Shown: positions 33,920-40,079 of the stretch, one piece after another
How the letters are laid out: each line of letters opens with the position of its first letter
Position numbering within the stretch: the stretch's first letter is position 1
Origin: Diadema setosum
Lineage: Eukaryota; Echinodermata; Echinoidea; Diadematoida; Diadematidae
Assembly (NCBI GenBank): GCA_033980235.1
Contig: CM067067.1
Location: forward strand, 34,234,560-34,298,559
Direction: 5' to 3'
DNA length: 64,000 bases
The notes under the pieces: model-generated
The model's input: the letters and a program-made list of their open reading frames with translations, nothing else
What the model was told of the DNA's origin: nothing
Database searches by the model: none
Translations under genes and position numbers: made by a program

Positions 33920-36504
33920 AATAAACAAACATTTTATCAAATCAGTTTGAGCATAAGAAAATATAATTCTTCTTACGGACTCTCCGGTATTTGAGATACA
34001 TAAGTCTCATTACACTCAAGCTTGAGTGTTTCAACTGCCATAAATCCAACGGGTCATGCAATAGTATTGTGCCCAACATACCATGCTGCATTTCCTGTTG
34101 AGCACATTTTATGTTTGTAGTACGGATCTAGACACAGACACAGAATGACTCAGCAACATGCAGGATGGTATGGTATGATGGGATGGTAAACATGATCCAC
34201 TCCAATCCACTGTCAATCTTACTCAAAATGAACAATTTTTGAAGGGCAAGGAATACTGGTTCTGATATGTGGATAACCTTTGGACCAGTCAAAGCAACAT
34301 TTCCTCCTTCCCTGTGCTGAATTCATCAATTATCGTACATTGCACTGTATGGCATAATTTATAACAATTATGCTTTCACAAGCCTGTTGCATAAGCGAAG
34401 AATGCCTGCACACAAGCAAAAATAGGAAAGACAGCTTCGTCCCTCTGAAGGGCGATGCTATAACTTCTAAGGATGAAGTGCTTTAATTGCCAATGGGGAT
34501 GATCACTGCAGCTAGGGGACTTTATAGGTGAAGTCCAAATGATTTTCATAACTTCACATCATGTGCGACATAAATCGACAGCTCCATGTACAGATTTGTG
34601 GAATTCATTGGGGTCCTAGTTCAGAGAATTCAATACCAGTACTCTGGAAACCCCTTGCAAATTACACTGAACAAGGATGATGACAAACAAGAAGACATAC
34701 ATATATTTCAGAAATGTATTTCCATCACAATAAAGCTTGTTTAACAAGTTCACACATGTAGAATTATTACATGCTTTGTTCTTTTGTTCAGCTTCCTTGA
34801 GCCCCCAATCATGCATGCCTATACAGTGAAGCTACATATCATCATCCTTGTTCATTGTGACTTGGTTATAAATTTTGAAAACATTCTAATTCCTCATCCC
34901 AATCACTATAAATTCTGAAATTCTGTACCAAGTATGACCAATTTACAGTTCCTTTATTCAAATGCCATAGTCTTAAAATGCCTTACCATTTGCACATGAA
35001 GCAAAAACCAGGCCGCGCGAATGCTTTAAAATAGTTTTAAAATGTGAGTTAGGGATGGAAACGACCACTGTAAAAATTTGAATCAGTATAATTGATGCTA
35101 AGTATTGTTAAATATACAAAATGTGAACAATAGTTATAATAAAAATGTTTCCAGACTAAACCGTATACAGTTATAGTTTATTGGAAAAATAACTGAAATC
35201 TCCTCATATTTTAGGATTGCGAACATTTTATATGGTATAACGTTTTGTGGTACAACAGACCGACGCATGTATGCATCAAATGTGATATCTTGAAAATTTT
35301 TTAAATCACTGCTCCCATAGGTAAACTGGACCTTTAAGTACAGGCTGAGTACAGGAGACCTAATTTGCATATTATCTGTTGAGTCACATCAGGTCCTTCA
35401 TGCTCCACTGAGAAGGAAGGCTTTTATACTTTTGTCGAGTCATCCCCACATGACTATCAAATAAAATCCAACCTCAGTTATGCAGCCATTCATCAATCTG
35501 CACATGGTATGTGCTTAAGATTTCAGACATACATACATTATGACATGGCTTATAGTAACCTGGTACAGCAACTGTCAAAACATGTGCACGAGAGATCGGA
35601 AAATTTGCAGATGACTTCAGTCTCTACACATCTCAATAGGCTAGTTTGCAAACATGTATCCTGCTATTGTATGCATGCATACCTTTACAATGAAAATTGT
35701 TCCGACTACAAGAAAATTTGCCCAAGACCAGTCTGACACATAACAACCACTGCATATGCCATATATTTTGCGAAGGTTTTATTTTCTCTAATTTTCATGA
35801 GTTTGGTGCTATTAAGGTGCAAACATATCCACTCTGATCTCAACATCAATGCAATATGCAGGTGTACACATTTTCCCATTCATCACTGTATTCCATGACT
35901 GTGAATTTAACTACTCGCGAAACTGTTGGGGAAGTCCAAATTTGCAGAGAATTTATAGACTTGCTAAATACATGGCATATACAGTGATGCGGGTCTATGG
36001 AAATTATCCCCTGAGCAGTAACCCTAGACCCTTCCCCTAACCCTAAACCTAACCCTAACCAAAATCTTTACTCTGACCTTATCATCAACAAGTACTTGGG
36101 GAGGGGGGGGGGGGGGGGGATTAATTGCCCTGATACGCAGTAATGCACATGAACTGGCTAGATTGACATGAAGTTAATTGAATTTGTACATTTTCTAAAG
36201 ATCCTAAAAGGAAAACAATATATAAATTTGAAAACAATTATTACTAAACCAGCTAAGTGGCTGATTATCCCAAATGAATGTAAAATCATGGATGTTTTCC
36301 CACAATTTCATTAAAATGCATTCCAGCCTTGAGATGTCACTACATTGGTTCATTCGGGCTATGAGGTTGGGAGTCTATCATCCCAACAAGCTAAAGTTTT
36401 TGTGTCTCACCTCTGACCGGGACGTCTGATTTCTCATCTTCTGAGTTGTCATTCTCGTCGTAGAGCGGCGTGTACAACACAGCTGGAGAGTTCCGGTCTG
36501 TCAT
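9145..36504 (-). CDS. SV2-family (synaptic vesicle glycoprotein 2-like) MFS transporter, 11 exons, 539 aa, complete
   Basis: Coding exons, 5' to 3' on the minus strand, are 36504-36411, 27779-27732, 24677-24627, 23285-23124, 21141-20979, 19507-19222, 16909-16826, 14579-14401, 11742-11534, 9907-9748 and 9328-9145. All junctions are GT-AG, the phases match throughout, and the sum is 1620 nt. The product is a 12-helix major facilitator superfamily protein. MFS motif A (GSLADVQGRR) follows TM2 near residues 128-137, and its counterpart IDRLGRK follows TM8. The segments YYGLWMWFPELF (start of TM7) and LNVLGVELYPT (TM10 region) are typical of SV2-related proteins. The TM7-TM8 extracytoplasmic loop is only about 35 residues with two N-glycosylation sequons (NVT, NDT). 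Vertebrate SV2A/B/C carry a long pentapeptide-rich domain there, so this is SV2-like rather than true SV2. The N-terminus is acidic and cytosolic. By family it should sit in vesicle or plasma membrane; the substrate is unknown. Family call is confident; orthology to one vertebrate member is not. Confidence 0.93.
9748..9907 (-). CDS. SV2-like exon 10: TM9-TM10
   Basis: 160 nt, acceptor TCGGCACACAG, donor GTGAGT, phase 1 to 2. It encodes LILSGVSVFFIWFLHT (TM9) and VLVMSIVFGAISVVAW (TM10), then DTLNVLGVELYPTTCR. The family has A(L)DVLxVELYPSxxR at this point. Confidence 0.93.
10045..10300 (-). mobile_element. Possible LINE 3' end in intron 9
   Basis: A pentanucleotide run (CATTT/CATTTC at 10048-10075) precedes AATTCCATTCAATAAG. 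Read on the minus strand this is a sequence ending in AATAAA-like DNA and (GAAAT)n, the usual look of CR1/L2-type 3' tails. No ORF remains. Confidence 0.35.
11534..11742 (-). CDS. SV2-like exon 9: TM7, short glycosylated loop, TM8
   Basis: 209 nt, acceptor CACATTCTAG, donor GTAAGT, phase 2 to 1. It encodes YYGLWMWFPELF, a lumenal loop with one visible Cys (SACGD) and two sequons (NVT, NDT near residues 382 and 387), TM8 (FYTALSNLPGNLLAIIFID) and the second motif A (DRLGRK). The loop lacks the pentapeptide domain of vertebrate SV2. Confidence 0.94.
12425..12715. repeat. Diverged foldback sequence in intron 8
   Basis: TTATCAAAATCAACCCTAAT (about 12515) and its imperfect inverse near 12680-12700 (TGGGTATGATTTTGATGG) suggest an old inverted-repeat element starting near a TTAAAG at 12429. 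Confidence 0.35.
12968..13835. repeat. Composite element: ~150-168 bp units plus ACGACG tail
   Basis: The head has GGGGGTCTCGCGCTCACCTG. The unit marker AAGTTTGGTGAA(A/T)ATTCATC begins near 13200 and 13353, with a diverged copy near 13690 (spacings 153 and 2 x 168). The tail (13748-13800) is rich in CGACGACGGACGACG. It ends with GCGATGGCAATAGCTCACTT. A G/C-tract flanked stretch (13430-13470) lies inside. The architecture matches the elements at 5880-8750 and 38189-38970. Confidence 0.8.
14177..14338. repeat. (AAAT)n microsatellite
   Basis: Nearly continuous AAATAAAT with interruptions (ACAA, TACA), just downstream of exon 8 in intron 8. Confidence 0.95.
14401..14579 (-). CDS. SV2-like exon 8: central loop and first part of TM7
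   Basis: 179 nt, acceptor CTTACATCTCAG, donor GTAGGT, phase 0 to 2. It encodes the rest of the TM6-TM7 cytosolic loop, then KLFRSPLTRVTLALLAIYLC, which reaches into TM7. Confidence 0.9.
16195..16745. repeat. Foldback repeat, family member 1 (intron 7)
   Basis: The left arm (16195-16290) contains CGGACAATCCAATCAAAAGT. The right arm (16610-16700) is its inverse, with ATTGTCTGATTTTTCTCAGA. The internal part (CACTTGACTTAC, TTTTCATTAAA, AATTCTCGTTAAATTTTC) matches 20575-20945. A related fragment is at 37440-37600. Confidence 0.75.
16826..16909 (-). CDS. SV2-like exon 7: start of central cytosolic loop
   Basis: 84 nt (28 codons), acceptor TTACTTGACAG, donor GTGAGT, phase 0 to 0. It encodes KGENKKVLEVLRKIYCWNNR and eight more residues. 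Family members have a similar basic helix after PxSPRFxLE (K...A..VL..I...N). Confidence 0.88.
16972..17538. mobile_element. TA-flanked MITE, right end truncated, host of a nested MITE
   Basis: The left end CTGTACACACCATATATTTA after TA (16970-16971) matches the left end of the complete copy at 57923-58493. The right half (17451-17537) also aligns with that copy (GTGCA..TCA..ATTCA.ATCA.GATCAGAG). It stops at AAATATA, about 30 bp short of the terminus, where the foldback 17542-18742 begins. Confidence 0.8.
17008..17302. mobile_element. MITE nested in 16972-17538
   Basis: Terminal inverted repeats are CAGAGACTCCAAC / GTTGGAGTCTCTG. Inner sequence has repeated CGGGAGA motifs. AATTTT flanks both ends (17002-17007 and 17303-17308). 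The homologous copy at 57923 has a single AATTTT here with no insert, so a 6 bp (or slightly longer) target duplication is supported. Confidence 0.85.
17542..18742. mobile_element. Large foldback element, interrupted by a TTAA element
   Basis: The arms are inverse copies. Left: GGTGCTACAAAAAACATTTC... to GTGTGCAATTTAG (18004). Right: AAATTGCACACTATTCAGC (18641) to GTTTTTGTAACACC (18742). Without the 357 bp insertion at 17576-17936 the element is about 840 bp. No ORF with family-like content is seen. Confidence 0.85.
17580..17932. mobile_element. TTAA-flanked foldback MITE, family A copy 1
   Basis: Ends AGGGGATGGCTAGTAAC / GTTACTAGCCATCCCCT, flanked by TTAA at 17576-17579 and 17933-17936. The arms pair over most of the length. 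The right arm of the surrounding foldback holds the empty site (inverse of ATCCTTAATAGTTC) with one TTAA. TTAA target choice occurs in piggyBac, Kolobok and Sola3 transposons; the AGGG start favours Kolobok-like. Superfamily is inferred. Confidence 0.92.
19222..19507 (-). CDS. SV2-like exon 6: TM4 end to TM6
   Basis: 286 nt, acceptor AACTTTCCCAG, donor GTAATT, phase 2 to 0. It begins VGGSMPVIFTYFSEFQ and includes FWMLGNILTAALAWAVIP, SWRIFVALCCIPA and LFLPKSPMYLLE. These match the SV2-family blocks GGxxPxVFSYFxEF, FWMxG...AAAxAWxxIP, SWRxFV and PxSPRFxLE. Confidence 0.95.
19690..20090. repeat. GAT-rich repeat with 145 bp tandem duplication (intron 5)
   Basis: (GAT)n-like DNA at 19693-19790, then two copies of a 145 bp unit starting CAGATATTAATGTTG at 19801 and 19946. 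Each ends in AGCGAAAAGATAAAATTTTA. Confidence 0.9.
20575..20945. repeat. Dispersed repeat, family of 16195-16745 (intron 5)
   Basis: Shares CACTTGACAAACC, TTTTCATTAAAAAATGAATT, GATTGTCCGATTTTCCTCAA and CTGATGTGTTCTACTAATAT with the copies at 16370-16740 and 37500-37600. It ends directly before exon 5. Confidence 0.75.
20979..21141 (-). CDS. SV2-like exon 5: TM2-TM4 with MFS motif A
   Basis: 163 nt, acceptor CTCCTTTGTGCAG, donor GTGAGG, phase 1 to 2. It encodes GMLVGGFVWGSLADVQGRRQ, containing the MFS motif A between TM2 and TM3. TM3 (LVVSLGCNAIFGLLSSL) and TM4 (FWLFLAMRFMSGLG) follow. This is the most diagnostic MFS exon of the gene. Confidence 0.94.
21600..22310. other. GC-richer unassigned segment in intron 4
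   Basis: Higher GC and CpG than its surroundings, without satellite structure. The minus strand is open for 113 codons (22310-21969) and includes SFWSILRKIIKVGKPTF-like text. No family was recognised and no acceptor/donor pair fits the gene. Probably an old element fragment. Confidence 0.3.
22350..22985. repeat. Polypyrimidine tracts in intron 4
   Basis: CT-rich DNA at 22355-22625 and 22853-22985, with C runs of up to about 15. Part of the second tract belongs to the duplicated intron head at 22922-22997. Confidence 0.85.
22922..23061 (-). repeat. Tandem copy of exon 4 tail plus intron head (pseudo-exon)
   Basis: Positions 22998-23061 repeat the final 64 nt of exon 4 (23124-23187). The following 76 nt repeat the head of the next intron (23062-23123), with an expanded G tract on the minus strand. 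The offset is 126 bp. The copy keeps the reading frame, encodes the same residues, and keeps a GTAAGG donor. It has no usable acceptor: purine-rich DNA precedes it. The five exon differences are all synonymous third-position changes. Confidence 0.85.
23124..23285 (-). CDS. SV2-like exon 4: TM1 and start of TM2
   Basis: 162 nt, acceptor TTGTTCTCTAG, donor GTAAGG, phase 1 to 1. It encodes GRFHAVLLIVCGWANISDSA and ends TSFEKGLLTSVVFVG. In family members the same stretch is TM1, a loop and the start of TM2. An internal AG after a pyrimidine run (CTCCTCCCACAG, before the Ala-Ser-Lys-Thr codons) resembles an acceptor, but the family alignment needs no intron there. The last 64 nt and the adjacent intron are duplicated just downstream (see 22998-23061). 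Confidence 0.9.
24100..24484. mobile_element. TTAA-flanked foldback MITE, family B copy 1
   Basis: Ends AGGGATGGTACAGTTTTG / CAAAACTATACCATCCCT (right end with small differences), flanked by TTAA at 24096-24099 and 24485-24488. Arms contain GGTTTTGAAATGGCTGAGAT and its inverse. Confidence 0.88.
24627..24677 (-). CDS. SV2-like exon 3: cytosolic linker before TM1
   Basis: A 51 nt exon with a strong acceptor (CTCCCTTCACAG) and a GTATGT donor, phase 1 to phase 1. It encodes GSTNTKEHSYSEAVNALG. The motif SYSEAVNALG followed by CGRFH matches the family pattern (acidic/EAV...GFGRFQ) that lies directly before TM1. Confidence 0.85.
25154..25510. mobile_element. TTAA-flanked foldback MITE, family A copy 2
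   Basis: 357 bp, ends AGGGGAAGGCTAGTAACTG / inverse, flanked by TTAA at 25150-25153 and 25511-25514. Highly similar to 17580-17932 and 62173-62531 along the whole length. Confidence 0.92.
26011..26436. mobile_element. Foldback MITE, family B copy 2 (diverged)
   Basis: Starts TTAAAGGAATGGCGTAATTT and ends CTACCTTCCCTTTTATT. The interior shares TTCAAAACTGATTTTCATCA and ATCTCAGTCATTTCAAAAC with 24100-24484. The right TTAA is mutated. Confidence 0.75.
26800..27010. repeat. Dispersed repeat copy 1 (GTGAGTTAGGGAT family)
   Basis: A poly(A) run (26830-26858) is followed by GTGAGTTAGGGATAAAAAC and CAAAATGTGAACAATAGTTT. It matches 31010-31195 and 34975-35165. Confidence 0.8.
27125..27547. repeat. 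Tandem duplication, two ~211 bp units
   Basis: Units begin CACTTCAA at 27125, 27337 and (truncated) 27548. Shared blocks include GACACACAGAAAAACCA, GTGCATGTGCAG and GACAAATGATTTTTAGACAT. It lies about 185 bp upstream (in + coordinates) of the small exon at 27732-27779. Confidence 0.9.
27732..27779 (-). CDS. SV2-like exon 2: small 48 nt exon
   Basis: An open 48 nt segment between an AG acceptor (AACGCAG) and a GTAAATAT donor reads GCQLMKAVGLTAEKFG in the phase set by exon 1. It enters and leaves in phase 1, so skipping it keeps the frame. The acceptor has a poor pyrimidine tract and the peptide is not a conserved part of the family. It could be a cassette exon or a false call. Confidence 0.5.
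27830..28250. mobile_element. TA-flanked mariner-like MITE (CAGTTGAACCTCT ends)
   Basis: 421 bp. The 13 bp terminal repeat CAGTTGAACCTCT / AGAGGTTCAACTG is perfect, with TA on both sides (27828-27829, 28251-28252). CGGATA(A/C)GG motifs recur inside near each end. Confidence 0.88.
28624..28674. repeat. (GATTT)n pentanucleotide microsatellite
   Basis: About ten units of GATTT. Read on the minus strand it is (AAATC)n, which may be the 3' tail of a decayed LINE. Confidence 0.95.
28784..29165 (-). mobile_element. tRNA-derived SINE with (AAAC)n tail, full length
   Basis: On the minus strand it starts at 29165 with a tRNA-like head. A box TGGCTCAGTCGG (29156-29145) and B box GGTTCGAACCC (29113-29103) are both intact and spaced as in a tRNA. 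A body of about 270 bp follows, then AGATGGAAAATGAGC and (AAAC)n at 28826-28784. The tail and last 90 bp of body match 46146-46305. Confidence 0.9.
30100..30318 (+). mobile_element. Probable LINE 3' end with (CTTGAAA)n tail
   Basis: AT-rich DNA ends TTTGAATAAACTTGAAACTT then a further ACTTGG. An AATAAA followed by short tandem TTGAAAC units is the usual 3' terminus of CR1/L2-type LINEs. No ORF remains upstream. Confidence 0.45.
31010..31195. repeat. Dispersed repeat copy 2 (GTGAGTTAGGGAT family)
   Basis: Aligns with 26800-27010 and 34975-35165 through GTGAGTTAGGGATAAAAAT and AAATATACAAAATGCGAAC. Confidence 0.8.
31300..31511. mobile_element. TA-flanked MITE with CTGTAAAAC ends
   Basis: 212 bp, ends CTGTAAAAC / TTTTACAG (the next base differs), TA at 31298-31299 and 31512-31513. 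The interior is rich in TTCGCGAA-type motifs. Confidence 0.85.
32481..32665. mobile_element. Short MITE with CCAGA(A/G)GCC(T/C)ATTTC ends
   Basis: Left end CCAGAAGCCTATTTCATC; right end GAAATGGGCCTCTGG is the imperfect inverse. Interior arms include GTTGCAATTCATTGCAGTTA and its partial inverse CTGCAACTAATCGCAAC. Confidence 0.65.
33467..33675. mobile_element. TA-flanked MITE with CTGTAAAAGTGGA ends
   Basis: 209 bp. Terminal repeats CTGTAAAAGTGGA / TCCACTTTTACAG, TA at 33465-33466 and 33676-33677. The interior is dense in CGCG motifs (TTTTCGCG, GCGCGAAAAT), unlike the surrounding AT-rich intron. Confidence 0.88.
34975..35165. repeat. Dispersed repeat copy 3 (GTGAGTTAGGGAT family)
   Basis: The closest match to 26800-27010: ACCACTGTAAAAATTTGAAT and TTTCCAGACT are shared. 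Confidence 0.8.
35170..36410. other. Remaining 5' part of transporter intron 1
   Basis: No coding exon recognised. It contains a short telomere-like stretch (36019-36060) and a poly-G run (36101-36119). Confidence 0.5.
36019..36060. repeat. Short interstitial telomere-like repeat
   Basis: Contains CCCTAACCCTAAACCTAACC and CTAACC, i.e. degenerate (CCCTAA)n, the complement of the common metazoan TTAGGG repeat. Only about six units, several imperfect. Confidence 0.7.
36411..36504 (-). CDS. SV2-like exon 1: start codon and acidic N-terminus
   Basis: ATG at 36504 opens 31 codons plus one base, ending at a GTGAGA donor (phase 1). The peptide starts MTDRNSPAVLYTPLYDENDN and continues with a run of D, E and S. 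A TGA lies in frame six codons upstream, which fixes this ATG as the start of the visible frame. The acidic cytosolic N-terminus fits SV2/SVOP proteins, whose N-termini precede TM1. Intron 1 that follows is 8.6 kb. Confidence 0.8.
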
Positions 36505-37570
36505 ATTGTATGCCAGTCCTCAGGTACAGGCTTGTAGGTGAAAAAGGTGATGAAAGGGGCAGGCAAGAGTCTGAAAGATTGAAGTGAGTAAGACTCAATG
36601 GTGGCACTGAAAAAAGGAGAGCATACTGCTTAATGATAAATGTTTTCCCAGGATTTCCTTCCCCCCTCCCCCTTTGCATCCATGTTCAACCAAATCACAA
36701 AACTGACGGAATTCATTCATGTTTATCAATTAACCACTCAACCATTTTCTGCATTGCCACTGTAACAGGAGGTATAAGAAATTCCCTAAAATGCATTAAT
36801 AGCACAAAGAATCTCTTGCTATTAAATGTGGCTATGTACACGGATATAGGATTGGCCACTCACCTGTAAATTTTCAGTGCTACTGCTCTCACAAATTCAT
36901 GCCCAAATAGCTGTTAGCGAATATTTCCCATAAGGCTGTACTACTGTAGAACAATAATGGCATTCTTTCAACCCCACTGTAATTATTGTCACGAGATATT
37001 CCAACCTCCACATTTTAGGCCTACAGGAAGTATGATAGGAATCAATACAGTCAGGCTTATTCAATAGCTTTCTCTCTTATGTCAGACCTTTGGAACCTTA
37101 AAACCACTCACCTGACCACAGGGTATGATTGCTCAACTGTTTGCATAACACAAACATTGTATAGACCACACTAACTTCCCAGGCAGATTAAAGTCCCTTT
37201 CTGGACATCACTTAAAGGGTCTCTTTACCCTCCAGTAATTTCAACCTTCGGCATTCATAAAACCCCATTAAACCAGCCATTGTATTCACAATCATCCCTG
37301 GCTATACAGGTTTCCCCTATTATTGAGGGGGATATTATGGTGTCATTGCAAAGTGTACTCTCATTAGTTTGTCAAATTTACACAAAACACAATAGTGCAC
37401 TATGTTTACTGCAAACATAATCATCATGACTATTGTTTTACAATTACAAAAAAAAATAAAATTTACAATCTGCTTCCTCTCTATATTTACTGAAAGTAAA
37501 AATTTCAAAATTCATAACTTTTGAATAGATTGTCCAATTTTACTCAAACTTTCACTGATGTGTTCTACTG
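36505..37570. promoter_or_regulatory. Upstream of the transporter start codon; likely 5' UTR/promoter side
   Basis: No ORF with coding character. The TGA in frame with the start codon lies at about 36520. No TATA element or CpG cluster that I could assign. Fragment 37440-37600 belongs to the dispersed family of 16195-16745. Confidence 0.3.
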
Positions 37571-37606
37571 AAATTGCTACATTCACTCAATGCTTATATA
37601 TTTACA

Positions 37607-37646
37607 TTATATACATATATATTACATATATATTATAAATGTATAC

Positions 37647-37679
<33 letters not shown>

Positions 37680-37684
37680 GTATG

Positions 37685-37734
<50 letters not shown>

Positions 37735-37739
37735 TATAT

Positions 37740-37781
<42 letters not shown>
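37607..37781. repeat. (TA)n / (TATACA)n microsatellite
   Basis: About 175 bp of alternating TA with CA and GT interruptions, able to form cruciforms. Confidence 0.97.
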
Positions 37782-37782
<1 letters not shown>

Positions 37783-38188
37783 ATATAGGACCATATACTT
37801 GGGAAACTTCATCTTTACCACTAATAGGGTCTAGGTGTTTTCATGGAATGGTCCAATATATGAGGACCATGAGTGCAGACTCAAAACAAGCATCCAGTCC
37901 CCCCCCCCCCCCCCCATATACCCCTACTCAGTAAAGTTTCACAGTCACTCAAGTTCTGAGGTTGTTGAGGAACAAATACTTTACGCTATATATCATATCA
38001 TTATCAGGTAGGCCCTATATGCCTATATTTAGTGTGATAAAGGGAAAAAAATGTAAGCATTAACAGGCCATATAGGCCAACTAGTATTTGGCAGGTAAAC
38101 AAGAGAATGATCCATGAGCATTTCACAAAAGGCCTTGATCAATTAAAAAGAAAACAAGGAAAAGTAGAAATTACGCGGTGCGTAATAT

Positions 38189-38970
38189 GTCCCCGCCGGA
38201 AGTAGCATTTTGTAGCCAATGTACAATAGAGGTCAAAAATCAAGGTCAAAGGTCAAAGAAGTCAAAGGTCAAAATTCTGTGTAGAAGTTTTGAAGCCCTC
38301 ACCTAGTGCCATCACATAAAGCAAACAAAATTGATATCGGGTTAGAAATGGCGAAGGAGTAGCATTTGGTAGCAAAATGTACAATACAGGTCAAACATCA
38401 AGGTCAAAGGTCAAAGAAGTCAAAGGTCAAAATTCTGTGTAGAAGCTTTGAAGCCCTCACCTAGTGCCATCACATAAAGCAAATGGAATCGAAATCGGGT
38501 TAGAAATGGCGAAGGAGTAGCATTTTGTAGCAAAATGTACAATACAGGTCAAAAATCAAGGTCAAAGGTCAAAGGTCAAAATTCTGTGTAGAAGTTTTGA
38601 AGCCCTAGTCACCTAGTGCCATCACATAAAGCAAACGGAATCGAAATCGGGTTAGAAATGGCGAAGGAGTAGCATTTTGAAGCAAAATGTACAATATAGG
38701 TCAAAGGTCAAGGTCAAAGGTCACAACTGAAATTCTGTGTAGAAGTTTCAAAGCTCCCATGTAGTGTTTTCATGTAAAGCAAACAGAATCAAAATTGGCT
38801 CATAAATGACAGAGAAGTAGCAAATTGAACATTTTGATCACACACGGACGCACACACAGACGGACGGACGGACGGACGGACGGACGGACGGACGGACGGA
38901 CGGACGGACACACACACACACTTACGGAGCCCGTTTCATAGTCCCCTGCTCGAACTCGTTCGGTGGGGAC
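38189..38970. repeat. Composite element: 4-5 DR1-bearing units of ~157 bp plus GACG tail
   Basis: The marker AGTAGCATTT begins at 38201, 38358, 38516, 38668, with a shortened copy at 38816 (spacings 157, 158, 152, 148). Units contain TCAAGGTCAAAGGTCA, which holds a DR1 (AGGTCAAAGGTCA) and an extended half-site (TCAAGGTCA). The tail (38848-38909) is (GACG)n with CA runs. The outer ends are short inverse repeats GTCCCCGCCG / CGGTGGGGAC. Confidence 0.9.
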
Positions 38971-39540
38971 AAAAAGCACACACACATACACAACAAAAAA
39001 AAATAAAAACATGTGCCATAAACTACAGAATGGTCCTTCGATATTTCCCTTGGATGACAGTAATATAAAATAACACTTAAGTAAAAGTGCTTTACTAATA
39101 CTAAATTTCTTGTGATACAATACTACATTTCTTGTGACACAACTTGTATCAATATCAGGGGCCACAGAACTGGGGGGGGGGGGTTGAATGTTAATCCACC
39201 CTTATTATCATCAATCATTTCTATCCGACTGATACTAGAATAATACTAGATAGCTTATCTTCTATTTCGCGGAATTTAAGGACCTCTTTATACCTGCCCT
39301 GAGCTCCTATAACACTAAGTCAGTGCCTCCAGAAGGGAGACACTAAAATCTAGTGTTAACACCATCGATATTACCACCCTTATAATTACCAAAACCAGGG
39401 AGGTGGGAAGGCCCACCTCCCTGCCAAAACTGCTCTTTAGCACTGCAATGCAATAACCCAATGGCAGTAAAGGCCTACCCGATGCGATGGCAGTCAACGC
39501 TCGCTCCTGGATGCGCTTCCCGCGATCCCGGGGCGAGCGA

Positions 39541-40078
39541 GGACAACCCTAGCCTTTTGTCAAGGCCCTCTCGCTGTATGGTGAAGAGAGCCCAGCTGAG
39601 TGGGGTTGCGCGAGGGCCTTTTGAGATCTGCTTCGCATCCTTTTGTTAGCCCTTTGAATTACCGACTTTTGCTCCCCGATTTCGGGAGCAAAAGTCGTGG
39701 TCCAATCAGCGTGTCTGTCTGCTCGAACCCGATTTGAATAGAGCGAATGCACGCCGCTGCCGCAGACCTCACAGAACTCTACACACTCTCACAGAATTCT
39801 ACACACAGAGTGTGTGTAGAGTTCCGTGGCAGACCTCCTCGGGTGGTCAGTGATGCATGATGCGAACAGGCATGACCACCAAGGCTGAGGATGCGGGGAG
39901 CGCGCCATTCCATTGGTTGACCGGAAGCCATTAAAATGAGTATTCAGAAGGGTTCACGTGTCATGAATAATAATGTGTGAAGCAGATCTCAAAAGGCCCT
40001 CGCGCTGGCGCGCTCGGCTGGGCTCGCTTCGCTCGCCCATTACAGCGAGAGGGCCTTGACAAAAGGCTAGGACAACCC
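39541..40078. mobile_element. Mutator-like non-autonomous element with 9 bp target duplication
   Basis: The element spans 39550-40069 (520 bp). Terminal repeats begin TAGCCTTTTGTCAAGGCCCT and are inverse-identical for about 28 bp; homology continues imperfectly to about 90 bp, including GCGAGGGCCTTTTGAGATCT. GGACAACCC occurs at 39541-39549 and again at 40070-40078. A perfect 9 bp duplication with long TIRs is the hallmark of Mutator/MULE elements. No transposase ORF is present. A second inverted pair (TCTACACACTCT / AGAGTGTGTGTAGA) lies near 39780-39820. Confidence 0.9.
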
Positions 40079-40079
40079 C

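Noticed and set aside
37574..37934. Two long plus-strand frames of Tyr and Ile
   Set aside because: They are the translation of the TA/TATACA microsatellite.
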